Of a stretch of 64,000 nucleotides of DNA, positions 12,639 through 24,335 are shown piece by piece. Both the position numbers and the translations under genes were made by a program. How positions within the stretch are numbered: position 1 is the stretch's first letter; each line of letters begins with the position of its first letter. Below the pieces are notes generated by a model. That model searched no databases and was not told the origin of the DNA. It saw nothing but the letters and a program-made list of their open reading frames with translations. The stretch lies in NCBI GenBank assembly GCA_013399855.1, contig VXAY01002462.1, positions 286,522 through 350,521 on the forward strand. The letters are read 5' to 3'. The DNA comes from Oxyruncus cristatus. Its lineage: Eukaryota > Chordata > Aves > Passeriformes > Cotingidae.

Positions 12639-15600
12639 TTTGGGCTTAGATTCAAGTGCTGGTCTCAGCGAACCGATCCGTTCAGGGTACGGGCGTATGA
12701 GGTGCCTGAGCCGGCCGGTGTCTCACTGCTGGGAAAGGTATACTTCTGCTTCCTTCCACACCGCCCCAGCCTCTCCCTGCCCCACTCCCGGTTCGATGCA
12801 AAAAGTGCCGGTTCACCTCTGCCCCTTCATAATGTTATTGTAATCAGTAACCAGGAGGCCGTCAGGCTGGACATTTCTTAGCAGCCCAACCGGCCAGACT
12901 GTCAGAGCTGGTACAAAGCCTCCAGAATTGGAAGGGCTGCGCAGAGGTACATCAGTTCTGGACCGCAGAGGTCAAAGAGCCAGGTGAGCTACAGACAAGC
13001 AACAGAGAGTTAACATGGACCTTCCTAGACTTTGCCAAAGGATTCACCTCTGCTCACAGTGTAATGCCAGACAGTGTACATTTATGTTTTGGGAAGTAGC
13101 TCCTTCTTATGCCCTAAGACATAAAACCACCCCTCATAAGGAGAAAGGGGCTGCTTGTGGTTAAGAATTGTTTTCCACTGTGGATCTCCATGGACCTTCT
13201 GCTGCCCACTCTGCCACTGGCCACAGCCAAGGGACTAAGCAGCTGCAGGTGTTACCAGTCAGCATCTTCTACACTCCCAGTATGATGTAGAAGACACCAA
13301 ATTATAAGAATACTCCTGTCCAGCATCAGAGCCTTGACTCATAATACCGATGTTTTTTAACGGCTTACAGGAGAGACGAAACTTAAGAATTGCTTCCAGA
13401 AGAACAGCAAAAAGAACTTTTATGCTTGATAATCCTTTCTCATTCGAAAAAAAAAAAATAATGTTATTGCAAACAGGACTGATTACAGATCTTCATCTTG
13501 TCCGTCCATCAGACCTGAGAAACAGCAGAGGAATCCCATAGACAAGGGTTGACCAAGAAAGAGAGCAGGCTGAGTTTCTGTTTGGTTTTCTTCAGTTTTT
13601 GAACAAGGGCAGTAGAAATCACTGGTTTCCAGGTTAAATTGCCTTGGCTCAAAAATTGGTTTTGGAGGACAGGCTCGTGAGAAGATGTGAATATAAACCA
13701 AACCACCATACTGCTCTGCCAGGATCTCCTCTGGGAGATAATAACAGCTTTCAAATTTACTTCAACAGAGAAGGGACTGTAGCACAAATTATCTCCTACT
13801 GTTGACCGATTCAGCTTGTATATAAGCTACGTTTAAGTTTATAACACTGTCTTTGCCTCACTTTCTGGCTTCACTTCATGTGAGTGGGGCAGTCACAGCT
13901 GTAAAGTTACTGTCATCAGTGCAGTTTGTTAGCCCTTAATCTGTTAGAGAGGAGTGACACCAGTCTGCCTCATGGCAGGACAGCCATACCGGAGAAACGA
14001 GTGGTTAATAGGCTCTGGCATCTTCCACAGAGCAATCCCTTGGCTCAGATCTCTGCGGGTGTCCATGCAAGGCAGTGGTGGCATCTTTTGGATGTTGATG
14101 TCCAGGAAGGAAAAGCATTATTTCTATTACAATTCAAAAATACTTTTTGAATATAAATCTGTGCTAACTTCACCAGTTGAGTGAAATTACTCAATTAAAT
14201 GTTCTTTGTATTTCACTAAGGTACTAACAGCCCTTGCACCTGCTTGCAGAATTGAGCCAGAAAAATGTATCTTAAAATTATTTAAAAAGCTCCACAGTGG
14301 GAAAGAAGTGCATCCACTTTAATTATATGCTGACACATAGTTCCCAGAAGACCATGTGTTTTGGGGTGGAAAGATCCTCTGGAGGTTACCAAGTGCAACA
14401 TCCTTCCTCTTCAGAGCAGGGCTGTTGGTCAGCACTGGTCCAGATCAACCTGAGCTACACCATTTGTAGTTATTTTGCACACAGACCATTATTCTACATC
14501 CCAGGGATGTAGGACAGTGGACTTTTCATTGATTTCCCTTTTGGTAAAAAAAACTTTTGATGACTGTCTGGTCTGGGGTGGAGGCAAATATAACCCCTGT
14601 TTAATATGTGTAAAAGGGATATATTGTGGAAGTTGTATGTTGATTCTCTGAAGCTATCTGTGTTCATATCAGATTATTGGAGAAACTCAGGGCACTAATG
14701 AAGATTGTGTGAATGTCACCCCTGAAGTGAGCTGTGAGCTGAAGGCAGGGAGTGGAGAAGTGGTGACTCCATAGCAGCTCACATGGACTTTAAAGAGCAA
14801 TGGATGTGAGCACTTATGTAGAGATCTGAGAGAGACCTCAAAGAAGAGGGCTGGAAAGGGGCTCAAAGAAAAAGCATTTGTATAAATCTCTCTTCCCGAT
14901 GGCTGCATGGTGAGATTTAGCTCTTAACTCAATGCACTCTGAACTGCACCTCAGGAAAACACCTCAGAGCTTGAACAAGGTAACCCCCCCCAGTGCATCC
15001 CCCTCTCTCCTGGAAGGATCAAGTAGTGCCCTTGAGAGATGAAGGCATAAGCTATCTGTGTGGTCTTTGCCTTTCACTCTGAGTATAAGCCTGCTTACAG
15101 CTCAGAGCCCTCCCCTCCACACATCACCGGATAAGTAGAAAACCTCTACCGTCAAGGCCTGAGATGTAAACAAGCAGCACATCACCAACCCAACACAGGC
15201 ACCAGGAAAAGAGAATCATAGAATCATCCAATGGTTTGAGTTGGAAGAGGACTTAAAGATCATCTGCTTCCAACCCTCATGCCATGGATAGGACACCTTC
15301 CACCAGACCAAGGTGCTCAAAGCCCCGTCCAAACTGGCCTTGAACACCTGCAGGGATGAGGAGTCCATGACCTCCCTCGGCGACAACACTGCTTTTATCT
15401 TCAGGGGTTGTTTTTCTTAAGCTAATTATTTGCCATCAATAAAATGAGCTAAAAAATTACTATCCTAATCCTCTTGGTCCATAAAATTTAATTCAAGGCT
15501 TAGCAGAGCAGAGACAAAAGCTAATGGTGTTCTCTCTCTCTTGCCATTGAAAAAATGCAAAATACAGTTTGAAAACTCAGAGGCTCAACTTTTGCCAATA

Positions 15601-18600
15601 AGACAAAAACTTTACAGAAGCAGAAAGAGTTAGCCTTAGGAACAACCTACAGGTCTCTGTAGTTTCTGATGGCAGGAGGCAGAAGCCTCAGTGTGAAATT
15701 CCCTCCCTTCCTGCCATGGACTTGGAGCCTGCATGCCCCTAGTAAGACACTCCTTGTGCTCGTGATTAGGGCTGGGGTACTTGACTACTTGAGGCTGCTG
15801 CTCGGCCCACAGCAGTGAGCCATCATGGAGCTCACAGGCACCACGGACCCTCTTCTGACTGGAGAGGGCCATAAAGTTTTCACCATGTCCAGCGGTAACT
15901 GGCCATATCGCACACTTCACAAACTTGCATAAGGGTTCAGAAAAGCTGAAATATGTTTAAAGTCAGTGGTTACTGTTCTCCCAGGCTGCCATCCAAAAAG
16001 AAAAATGTCCTTAGGACACCCATGTTTATCTACAGTACCCAAAGTTAACAATTAAAAGGAAGCCAGATGCAAAATAAGAGCTCAGCAGATGACTTGATTT
16101 CTAACACAAGTGTTGCAAAGTCCCTATCATAGTAAATTACTATCTGCCAGCTTCTCCTGTGATTTGAAGGGTAAAGTCAGCCTTTTCTAGATCCTATAAA
16201 AAGCTGAACTAAAATGTTAATTTCAGATAAACGAAGACAAGGGACTTAATCTCTTAAGTGCTCTCCTGCTGTGCAGTCTTACGCATACAAAGCCAAACGT
16301 ACCACTAACAAGATAAGAAATGACAATGCATTAAAATGTGGGGCTGGTGTCACTCCAGCATGAAGTGTCTGGCCTGATTCATTGCCCTGTATCACAGATA
16401 ACGCCTAACGAGGGTTTCTCTCTGCTCTGTTTCAGAACCACGACCGCACGTGCATCGCGTGCAGAATCATCTACCGGTCGGACGAGCACCACCCTCCCAT
16501 CTTGCCCCCCAAGGCGGACCTGACCATAGGGCTGCACGGGGAGTGGGTGAGCCAGCGCTGCGAGGTGCGGCCGGAGGTTCTCTTCCTTACTCGGCACTTC
16601 ATCTTCCACGACAACAACAACACCTGGGAGGGCCACTACTACCACTACTCCGACCCCATCTGCAAGCACCCCACCTTCACCATCTATGCCAAGGGACGCT
16701 ACAGCCGGGGAGTCCACTCCTCCAAAGTGATGGGTGGCACAGAGTTTGTGTTCAAAGGTAGAGTGACTTGCTACACTGGGGGCAGAGGTGATCGGGTACT
16801 TATGGACCAGAGCAGAGTTTGCTCATAGTGATTTGTTTTCTGATGGTTTCGTTATGTGATTTTTAGGAGTTCATCATTTTTGGGGAGTAGTGTTCAGGTG
16901 CTGTGTGAATGCCCAGCCAAACTATACAGCTGCTAGGCATTTCAAACCACTGAAGCAATACTCGTTTGAGGCAGAGGTCTTTAAGTACAGCACAAGAAAA
17001 TAAGGTTTCACATCACTAAGTCTTGGAGTCCAGTGGCCATACTTCAAGCATCTAAGAAAACTGTCTAAGGTTAGATCTATGTCCTAGGACTCCTTCAGCA
17101 GGGAGGAAAAAAAGGATCTTCAGCAGGCATTTCAGATCTGAGGAGGTATAAATAATTTTCTGTCAAAAACAGATGTAGCAGCACGTGTCTTTTTATATGC
17201 TTCCAAGGGGCCCTCAAGCAAGAAAGGGTGTCCCTAAAGACTACTCTGATTAATCTCACCAGAGCGACCACTAGACATATCTAACCAAAACCCCTCGAGC
17301 CCTTTGGAAAGCAGCACTCTGTGGTGATGCCACCCAGGTGCCTGCAGCTGAGAAGCCTTCCTGAGCAAGCAGCCCCGAGGCTCCCTGGATAGAAAGACCT
17401 CAGAGGCCTAAACCACTCAGGCAAACAAACATCTCCAAAACACGACATCCCACCATGGCACCAGCCCCAGCAAAGCCTCTGTAAGCCTCAAGCACTCTGT
17501 AGGCTCTTCTCCTTATTTCAGTTACCATGTGAGAAGCATAAAGCTTCTTGCACGGATCTAACTTAAGAAAGCATCTAACTATAAGAAATAACTTACTACT
17601 CTGGGATTTTCATAGGAGGCAGGAGATACCCTTGCCTGGCAAAACTTTTGGTCTTTAGAGCTGTATATGTAGCATGTCCTAGCTGAGCTTTTGGGGTGAA
17701 ATCCAGTTTTTGCCTGAATTCCTGGTTTATGCTATGCCAACTTACCTTACAGATCAAGGTCACTAATTTGTTTTTTATAAAGTTGTACTTTCGATTTTTA
17801 TAAATTACCTTTTACACCATATAGGGCAAATAATGTGAACTGTAGAGCCATTGAGTCAAATGTCTGTTTATAAAACCTGAGAATAAAACTCCCAACAAAT
17901 ATTGCTATAAAATGACTTGAAAGAGAATTTGGGATTTTGGTGTGTTGGGAGCCATGAGGGTTAGTTATTTGCTTCTGTTTTGGTCAGTACTAATCCATTC
18001 AGATCCCCTTTTCTTCATATATTCTTGTGTCAAACACACACCAGGAAAAACCTCTATTCAGGTTCTGTAGGCTCAATTCAGTTTGGCTTTTCCCAACTTT
18101 TTTAACTTAGCTGGAAAATAAAAGTTTATGTGCCTTAAGCTCCTTTGAAATACAGACCGGTGAGAACTGAAGAAGCTGCAGCACTCCTACATTTGATAGT
18201 GCAAGCTGCAGCCAATGTTTAGATATGAGAAAAAGCATCTCTCTGTAGGTGAGCAATAGTTTATAATTCATGCAAAAAAGAAAATATATGATGATAGTGG
18301 AGCTGTGGTATTTTCCAAGTTTCCTAAGTAAAACTAATTATTTCATTAGCTTTACAGGGTAACAGATGTTAAAAAATGATGCAAAATACATGATAAACAG
18401 CCCCACTTACGGATTAATACAGATGGTAATAAAACATCAGTAAAGTTTTATTGTTTCCTCTTCTCCCTATCACCTAATATAACCAACCAGGTTTTATCTG
18501 TAAAGGATTGGCTGGAACCTATGAAAAGCTCTGCTTAATCTCTGGCTGAGATATGTGGCCGTCAGGTTTTTTTCAACTGAGTTGGAGAAGGGCGGTTGTT

Positions 18601-19249
18601 CTGTGCAAGAAGCAACTTTTGCAGAAAGTCATAGACATGAAGTGGTGCAAATAGATTTGCTGGCTGCACCTATAATACGAAAAATTCATTTAAGAATGAA
18701 CAAGGGGAGACAATTTCCATTTAACACGCCCCAATCTGCATGTTGGCTTCGCTTTTGTTTCTGCCCCTCTGCTAATAGCTCCCCTCTTCCTCTCTCGCAG
18801 TGAATCACATGAAGGTCACTCCGATGGATATATCCACAGCCTCGCTGCTCAACGTCTTCAACGGGAATGAGTGCGGAGCACAGGGATCCTGGCAAGTTGG
18901 GGTTCAGCAAGATGTCACCCACACGAACGGCTGCATCGCGCTTGGCATCCGCCTGCCTCACACCGAGTACGAAATCTTCAAAATGGAGCAGGATGCCCGA
19001 GGCAGGTACTTGCTGTACAACGGGCAGAGGCCGAGCGACGGGTCCAGCCCCGACCGACCGGAGAAGAGAGCCACTTCCTACCAGACGCCTCTGATTCAGT
19101 GCGCCTCGTCAGTACCCAGACCTGAAGAGTCACCAGAGGAGAATAAAATAAGGCTGTATAGCAGCGGGGCACCGGAAAAATATCCCAGCACCCCAGCTCT
19201 TGCTTTATTGTTTATTTGTACTGTGTCATATTGGGACATTCTCAGCTAG
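1174..19249 (+). CDS. APCDD1: APCDD1, membrane-bound Wnt inhibitor (exons 2-5; exon 1 outside window)
   Basis: APCDD1 (adenomatosis polyposis coli down-regulated 1) is a cell-surface glycoprotein that dampens Wnt signalling by binding Wnt ligand and LRP co-receptor; in people a signal-peptide mutation causes hereditary hypotrichosis simplex. The CDS here joins 1174-1357, 2925-3456, 16436-16757 and 18801-19249, giving about 495 residues; with the missing exon 1 this matches the roughly 514-residue family length. All junctions have GT-AG ends and compatible phases. Two homologous APCDDC domains are visible: a GHWVSTGCEVR start (exons 2-3) is echoed by [11 protein letters not shown] (exon 4), each followed by a RxYxFxxNN / RHFIFxxNN stretch and a conserved Cys. 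NHT (exon 3) and NNT (exon 4) are possible N-glycosylation sites. A hydrophobic segment ([10 protein letters not shown]) near the C terminus fits a membrane anchor. The protein reads through without frameshift. The signal peptide and start codon are not in the window. Confidence 0.97.
1944..2202 (+). mobile_element. CR1 LINE, 3' fragment
   Basis: The stretch carries the CR1 3'-end pattern: TTAGATTAGATATTAGGAA, an AA-TTTCTTC block, TTCAGGCATTGGAATAGG, then TTGGACTCAATGGTCTTGG and a terminal GATTCTATGAATCT. It is 5' truncated and decayed. It sits in APCDD1 intron 2 in the sense orientation. Weak readings through it on both strands are CR1 remnants, not genes. Confidence 0.9.
2313..2344. repeat. 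A-rich low-complexity tract
   Basis: Runs of A broken by single G residues over about 32 bp. No retroposed body is recognisable next to it. Confidence 0.8.
2925..3456 (+). CDS. APCDD1: APCDD1 exon 3
   Basis: The longest coding exon, 177 codons, bounded by CCCACAG and GTAAGT. It holds most of the first APCDDC domain, from CEVRAGPEF through [19 protein letters not shown] and the [17 protein letters not shown] block. It continues with Cys residues in IICHNE, NHTCPG and GCECTK, and a helical stretch ([22 protein letters not shown]). An open frame extends upstream to an ATG at 2854 and past the donor, but both extensions are intronic. Confidence 0.97.
3461..3480 (+). repeat. (GT)10 microsatellite at the exon 3 splice donor
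   Basis: Ten GT units begin right after the donor GTAA at 3457-3460, so intron positions +5 and +6 of the splice site are the first unit of the repeat. Length variation here would change sequence next to the donor. Confidence 0.95.
5827..5855. repeat. TA/TG microsatellite
   Basis: An interrupted (TA)n with a short (TG)n core. It is simple sequence, and low-complexity readings through it ([11 protein letters not shown]) are artefacts. Confidence 0.85.
12603..12634. repeat. Poly(A) tract, 32 bases
   Basis: An uninterrupted run of 32 A. It could be the tail of an old + strand insertion, but no element body is recognisable upstream, and what follows is GC-rich unique sequence. Confidence 0.9.
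12650..12840. other. Small CpG-rich patch of unknown origin
   Basis: About 190 bp with more than a dozen CpG dinucleotides (for example CGAACCGATCCG and GCCGGCCGG) set in AT-rich, CpG-poor intron. A short open frame crosses it (12640-12843), but I recognise no protein, splice site or element. It could be a regulatory island, a remnant of a GC-rich insertion, or a fragment of an unrecognised repeat. Confidence 0.5.
15213..15390 (-). mobile_element. CR1 LINE, 3' fragment
   Basis: The block opens with GAATCATAGAATCATCCAATG, the reverse complement of a CR1 3' end, and continues with TTGGAAGAGGACTTAAAGATCATC and GGACACCTTCCACCAGACC. It is antisense to APCDD1 in intron 3 and 5' truncated. Confidence 0.92.
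16436..16757 (+). CDS. APCDD1: APCDD1 exon 4
   Basis: A 107-codon exon plus one base, with acceptor CTGTTTCAG and donor GTAGAG. It starts [20 protein letters not shown] and holds the start of the second APCDDC domain ([53 protein letters not shown]). It is noticeably more GC-rich than exon 3. Long open frames on the other frames and strand are shadows of this GC-rich exon. Confidence 0.97.
16758..18800 (+). other. APCDD1: APCDD1 intron 4
   Basis: A 2,043-bp intron with donor GTAGAG and acceptor CTCTCTCGCAG. I see no repeat element or coding feature in it. Confidence 0.9.
18801..19249 (+). CDS. APCDD1: APCDD1 exon 5 (C terminus and stop)
   Basis: The terminal coding exon begins with TG, completing a Val codon ([12 protein letters not shown]), and runs to TAG at 19247-19249. 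It finishes the second APCDDC domain ([48 protein letters not shown]). It then has a basic, Ser/Pro-rich linker ([19 protein letters not shown]) and ends with a hydrophobic segment, [13 protein letters not shown]. The last 45 residues look much less like the mammalian tail than the rest, but the hydrophobic end is kept. Confidence 0.97.
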
Positions 19250-19887
19250 AAGTGAAAACAACTTATTTTTCATGACTACAAAACCAGGATTCCACCAGAC
19301 TGGGGGTTGTTTTTCTTCCAAAAGAAAGGGACATTTATTTTCTTGATGCACTTGAATGCCTGAGAACTGTTGTTCTTTCCTTACTTCCCCCTTCCTCCTG
19401 GAATCCCGAACGGCACTCGTTTGATGTTTGTGCTTTGAACTTCATCCAGTCTGATCCCTGGCCTGACATGACTGCACAAAAGTAATTGCACTTTAGGACT
19501 GCAGACTTCTGGGGGGAGGGAGGGGGTCTCCTTTTATTTTATTTTTCTTTTAACTGCTGGGATGAACATTTATGATCCTGCTTCAGTCGTCTCTGCCATC
19601 CTGCCATTGTGGTGCTCTTCTCCCTGATGCCCGGGTTCTCATCAGAATGTAGTTCTGGGGAAGGGCTCGGTGTTGTGCCAGTACTGTGATAGCAGCTTCC
19701 CCCTCTGACTTCACAGCTCTGATGTAGATATGTATATAAGGAGGAAACCCACAAAGATTTGTCTTGCCATTATCTCACAGCTCATAATACAGAAAGAATC
19801 AGCAGATCAACAGCCCTCTGTTCCAAATGTGCTAAGTAGTTAACACCTCTAATTAAAAAAAAAAAGGAATATTCCAAGTAATTTAAG

Positions 19888-19919
19888 CTATTTTTACAAT
19901 CATTAAGTTGTAAAAATAG
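19888..19919 (+). other. Perfect 12-bp inverted repeat (RNA hairpin) in APCDD1 3'UTR
   Basis: CTATTTTTACAA at 19888-19899 is matched by its exact reverse complement TTGTAAAAATAG at 19908-19919, with an 8-nt loop TCATTAAG. A GGAATATTCC palindrome lies just upstream at 19866-19875. In RNA the repeat would fold into an AU-rich stem-loop. Confidence 0.75.
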
Positions 19920-21628
19920 TCTGTGGTTTAATATTTTCTCATTCATTTTTTGTTAGCTATGTAATTGCTTTGAGGCCTCCCTTTGTAACTAGCAAGCAGT
20001 TACAACCAAGCCCCCTCAAAGCCAGCCAGCAGCAGCATTTTTTCTATTATTTGCACACAGTGCAGGTAAGCTGCCTGTACAAGGCTGCAGGGACGACTTC
20101 TGTTTTCATATTCCTGAGGCCTTACTCTGCATACTCGTTGAGCAGTGTTTGTGTCAGCCGGGTGGGCAAAGTTAAGAAGCAAGTGGGATTAATATGTTCT
20201 GCAAACCTACTTAGCGGTATATTTTTAGGGATGTTGACCTCATGTAGGAACAAGGAAAAGAGCTGCAGCAGCAAGCACTCCGTGGCCCGTAGGAGAGCAA
20301 GAAACCAGCTGGAAATGGACCTGCAGAGGGAGGGACACTGGCACAGTCTTACAGAGGGAGGGGCAAGAGATGCCCAAATGCAGTCACGTCCTCCCTTTTC
20401 TCTACCACGCTTTCATAGAGCTTAAATCAGTATTGACTGGGGGAGACATTGCTGAGAAATAGGATAGGCACAGGTCTCAGAGAGCATTCTTCAGCAAGAG
20501 CCTGCCTTGGAAACACACAAGTTTCCCTCAGTGGCAAATACATCATTTTTGCTGCTACAGCAAAAGAATTCCTTGAAAACATGGATGTGAGTTTCCTCAG
20601 ATCTGGAACTACATCAGTTCACCTACTTTTGAGACAGCAGGAGGATGGAGAGAAGGAATGGTATCATAGACTAGCTGCCAGGTCAGATCGCATCTTCCAT
20701 ATTTTTTCCTCAGGCAAATGAAAAGTCACAGAAAACTCTTTAAAAAGAGTCAGGAATGGAGCTCAGTTTGGTTCAGTAGTCTCCAGAGAAAGTGTTCATC
20801 CATCCACCTGATATCAGATCCTCCTTCAGCCTGTTGGAAGGAGCTGAAAGCCAACTCACCATGGTGAATTGAGTCCTTGATGGTTTTCTGGTCCACATAG
20901 TCAAACCTACTTGCAGAGCCAGCTCTGGTAAGGCGGGGGGGGCATCAGGAGCACAGTTCTAACTGGAGGGTCAGGAAGGAGATGTGATGCCTCTGAAAGA
21001 GTAGCTAGGAACCAGGATGGAGTTTGGTTTTCTCTAGCTAGACTTGAGTTTGGTAGTCAGCATCCAACTGGGTTACCGAGCCATTACAGTCAAACAAGTC
21101 CCTTGAACGTTAGTGTAATTTCTGACTTCTGTTTGAGACCTAGCAGCATGAGTGAATTCATTAAAGAGGATGGGTATGGCATGATGTTTCTTAGATCACA
21201 AAGGAAAGCTGCTTCTACCAGTGTCGACCATTCCCAGGTTAGGCGGTGCTATCTCTGAATAAATATCAATGGCTAGGAGTTGTCAGACCATGTCCATTCC
21301 CTGTGCAATTGCCACACACAACTCAATCCCAGCTGAAATCAGCATGTGGTTGTGATGCAGGACTGAAGCAGAGAGCAAAGGAACTGCTCCAGAGCATGAT
21401 CTTCTATATTCATGAGGGCAATGATCTACAGGTTGTTAGTGCTATGTGGCTCCTCTGTGAATTGCCTAATGTCAGAAATGTTACAACAGTTTGAAGAGAA
21501 AGCTCTGTCTAGTTCTTACTTCGAGAAGCATATTCATGTCTGAGCTGTTTTGAATCACAGACGTGCCTAGGTTTTCCAAGGTTTATGGTTAGATTACATG
21601 CAAATGTGACTCAATGTACAAATTGTAT

Positions 21629-21634
21629 AATAAA
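21629..21634 (+). terminator. APCDD1: Candidate APCDD1 polyadenylation signal
   Basis: A canonical AATAAA on the + strand, followed within about 10 bp by a T-rich stretch (TCTTTTTTTTCACTGTC) that fits a downstream element. It is the first strong signal I see after the stop codon. Confidence 0.5.
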
Positions 21635-21659
21635 TTATCTTTTTTTTCACTGTCATTTA

Positions 21660-24335
21660 AAGACACTTAAAAAGGAAGTATTTAAAAAGGCCTTCATAAT
21701 GCATTACAAGAAATCTGATGGGGGACTCCTGTAGTTTATTTGTAGTGTTGACCAGAAACATAATTTTGTCATCTGGATTCCTAGCATATGCAGCAGCAGC
21801 TTCCTTCCATGTGCCTATATATTTTTTATTTTTCTGTTAGCCAATACGAGTCAAGCTGGACAAAGTTGTAAGTCTACAGAGCGCACAGTTTATGTGCCAA
21901 TCCATACTCTCTGCGAGGCTTCTCCTTGCTTACAGGCACAGAATGAGGAGCTAAAGCTCACCCAATCTTTTGGTTTCATCACACACTAAATTAACTGTTT
22001 CACAGTACCGTATACGTTTGTGACACAATATGTTACATTTGTTTTATTTCTTCAACCTGACCTCATGTGCTGGCAAGCCCTGGCTGCTAAAGAAGTTAAG
22101 CTGCAAGTGGTTTAGCAGTGGAAGACCTACAGAGTGATTTGTCCCTTGCTGAAACGCAGAAGCTTAAAAGAATGAAACTATTAATGTTGGCATCTTCAGT
22201 AACTGCCAGTGTTACCAAGACAGGTGAAAACTTTTCCCTCAGTAATATCCTACTCAAGGAGCTACCTGACAGAAGAAATAGTAACCTGAAGAAACTCTTA
22301 GGCCAATTGGTTTAACAGGTTCTATTTAAGAAATAGGACAAAAGGGATCAGAAAAGCCAAAACAAGTGCTCTTACTCTGTTTCTGCACCATTCACATATT
22401 GTGCCTGCTGCCCTGGGGTAAAGTGTCATTTCTATTAACAGAAGTCTCTATTTTAAGATATAATGTCTGTCTTGCTTGAGTTGGAGTATGCTTGCCTAGA
22501 GTGCAGGATTTTAAAAGAAAAAAAAATCTTTTTATTTTTGTAAAGTTATAGAAGATATTTTTCTTCTCAACTATGTTCCAGATTAAACTGCTGGGGAAGT
22601 TTAAGCACTTGTTAAACTATTGATTGAAATAAAATAAAGCCTAACTGAAAACTTAAGGATTTCTTTGCCTCCTCTACATGTTAGTTTCCTGTTCTGTTGA
22701 CTTTCTACCTGTAAAAACATGATAGGTGCCTCAGAAAGCAACAGCGAAAACCCCATCTGTTGAGTAACTTGTGCGTAGAAAAGGTAATTTCTTACTATAT
22801 ACCCAAGAAAACATTTTTGTTTCAGAACATCTGTCACTAGAAACAGCCCTGATGGATACAGCTGTGATGATTTGAGTTTCACAGCACATCTTCAGTTTCT
22901 CTGAATAAAAACAGGGCTGTAAGTGCTCAGTGAGTAACTGAGGGTTGGCTTGCAGGGAGAGTATGGCCAGAGCAGCTGTGTCAGCACAAAAGGTATGGTC
23001 CAACAGAAACCACGTGTTTTTCATAAACGAGATGTAAATGAACAAACCAGCATTGTTGGTCTGCTATTGCATCTCGGTTGCTTTAAGGGCTATGGCCTGG
23101 GGGGAAGGAGCACAGAGGGATTTGAAAAGGCACTTTTCTTGAAAGGAAAACCTGAAATGAACTGTGAAGGGAAAGCAAGCCACAGGATAACAAAAGCATC
23201 TTTCCCAAGTGCTTTGCAGTTTCACACAGAAAGAGGTAAATTGCAGTCAGTGAGGCTTCTACTGCCACCATCAAAAGCTTTATAGTTGACCAGTTTCTGA
23301 GTTTTTACAAGTGACTCAGGAGATCCCTGAAAGATGAGCCCTGTTTTCAGGAAGCATGCCCTAAATTACAAGGTACTCTAGTGCAGTGGCCACAGCCTGT
23401 GAAATGGCCTCCCTTATACACAAAGCGGTGAGTATCGATGAGTCCAGGCAATTTATTGCAAGATTATGCAAGCTTCTACTTGGCATAATTTACTCAGTCC
23501 TTACACAACAGAGAAGACCACGTAATAAAAACCAGCACCACTCATTCCGGTTCATTAATTTTCCATAATTTTCTGTCTTCCTACAAGTATTTTTTTCCTT
23601 CTAGTCTTCTCCCCTAGTGCAATCACTGTTGGTTTTTTTCACATCTATTGCTACCAGCAATAAATAATAATAACTCCACTTTTGAATCAGGCAGAGACAA
23701 ACACAGCTTTGAGGAGTCAAATCTCAAGTTCCTTAATTGCCAAGGTAGCTGTTGGCCTGAGCAATTATTTATCAGGCACCTTTTGCCCATCCATCTTCTT
23801 TGCAAGTCTGTTTAAAGGTGTGGGACGAGTCCATCGGATGGATTCTAGCTATGGTACTACCAAGCCCTAAGGACAGTAATTAATCCATGCGTGTCATCCA
23901 ATGATGGCAACTGCTCATGATTACCACCTCGAAGCAGGCAGCCACAATTCCCAACATCCTCTCACATGAGAACCACAGTGGTCCTTGTCTGCTGACATTT
24001 CCAAGACAGTCTGATGGAAAATGAGAAAGAAAGCTCTGCAAGGTAGTGCTGTTTTTGAATAAGTAAAAAGGCTGGGATAAAAAAGTTTACACTTGTAGAT
24101 GTTGGGCATTAGGTCTCCTAGATTAACTCTGCTGAATTCTGCAATTTCATACACAGAAGAAAAATCAGGATCAAACCTACATACTTTCACCCAGAGGACA
24201 GATGCTTGCTGTACAGACACATGCATCATAAATTTCTTTGAAAAAATGCCCAACTACTGGATCACTTTACTTTTAGCACCAACCAAAAACCGACAAAAAT
24301 AATCAAAATGAGATATGGGCATCAGCTTTATTAAC
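21660..24335. other. Intergenic stretch without recognised genes
   Basis: AT-rich sequence after the APCDD1 3' end. No open frame here resembles a known protein and I see no interspersed repeat. Small frames of 60-110 codons occur on both strands at chance level. Confidence 0.7.

Larger units (their letters stand above)
3457..16435 (+). other. APCDD1: APCDD1 intron 3
   Basis: A 12,979-bp intron, the largest in the visible gene. It holds the (GT)n tract at its 5' end, a TA/TG microsatellite near 5.83 kb, a 32-A tract followed by a CpG-rich patch (12.60-12.84 kb), and one CR1 fragment at 15.2 kb. The rest is AT-rich unique sequence in which I recognise no exon or RNA gene. Many short open frames occur on both strands without splice context or protein similarity. 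Confidence 0.85.
19250..21634 (+). other. APCDD1: Probable APCDD1 3'UTR
   Basis: Non-coding sequence after the APCDD1 stop with no interspersed repeat, ending at the first strong AATAAA. It contains a perfect 12-bp inverted repeat at 19888-19919. An ATTAAA at 19852-19857 could give a shorter 0.6-kb form. The exact 3' end needs transcript data. Confidence 0.55.

Noticed and set aside
16379..16717. A 112-codon antisense frame over APCDD1 exon 4
   Set aside because: It mirrors a GC-rich coding exon and is a Val/Gly-rich shadow without features of its own.
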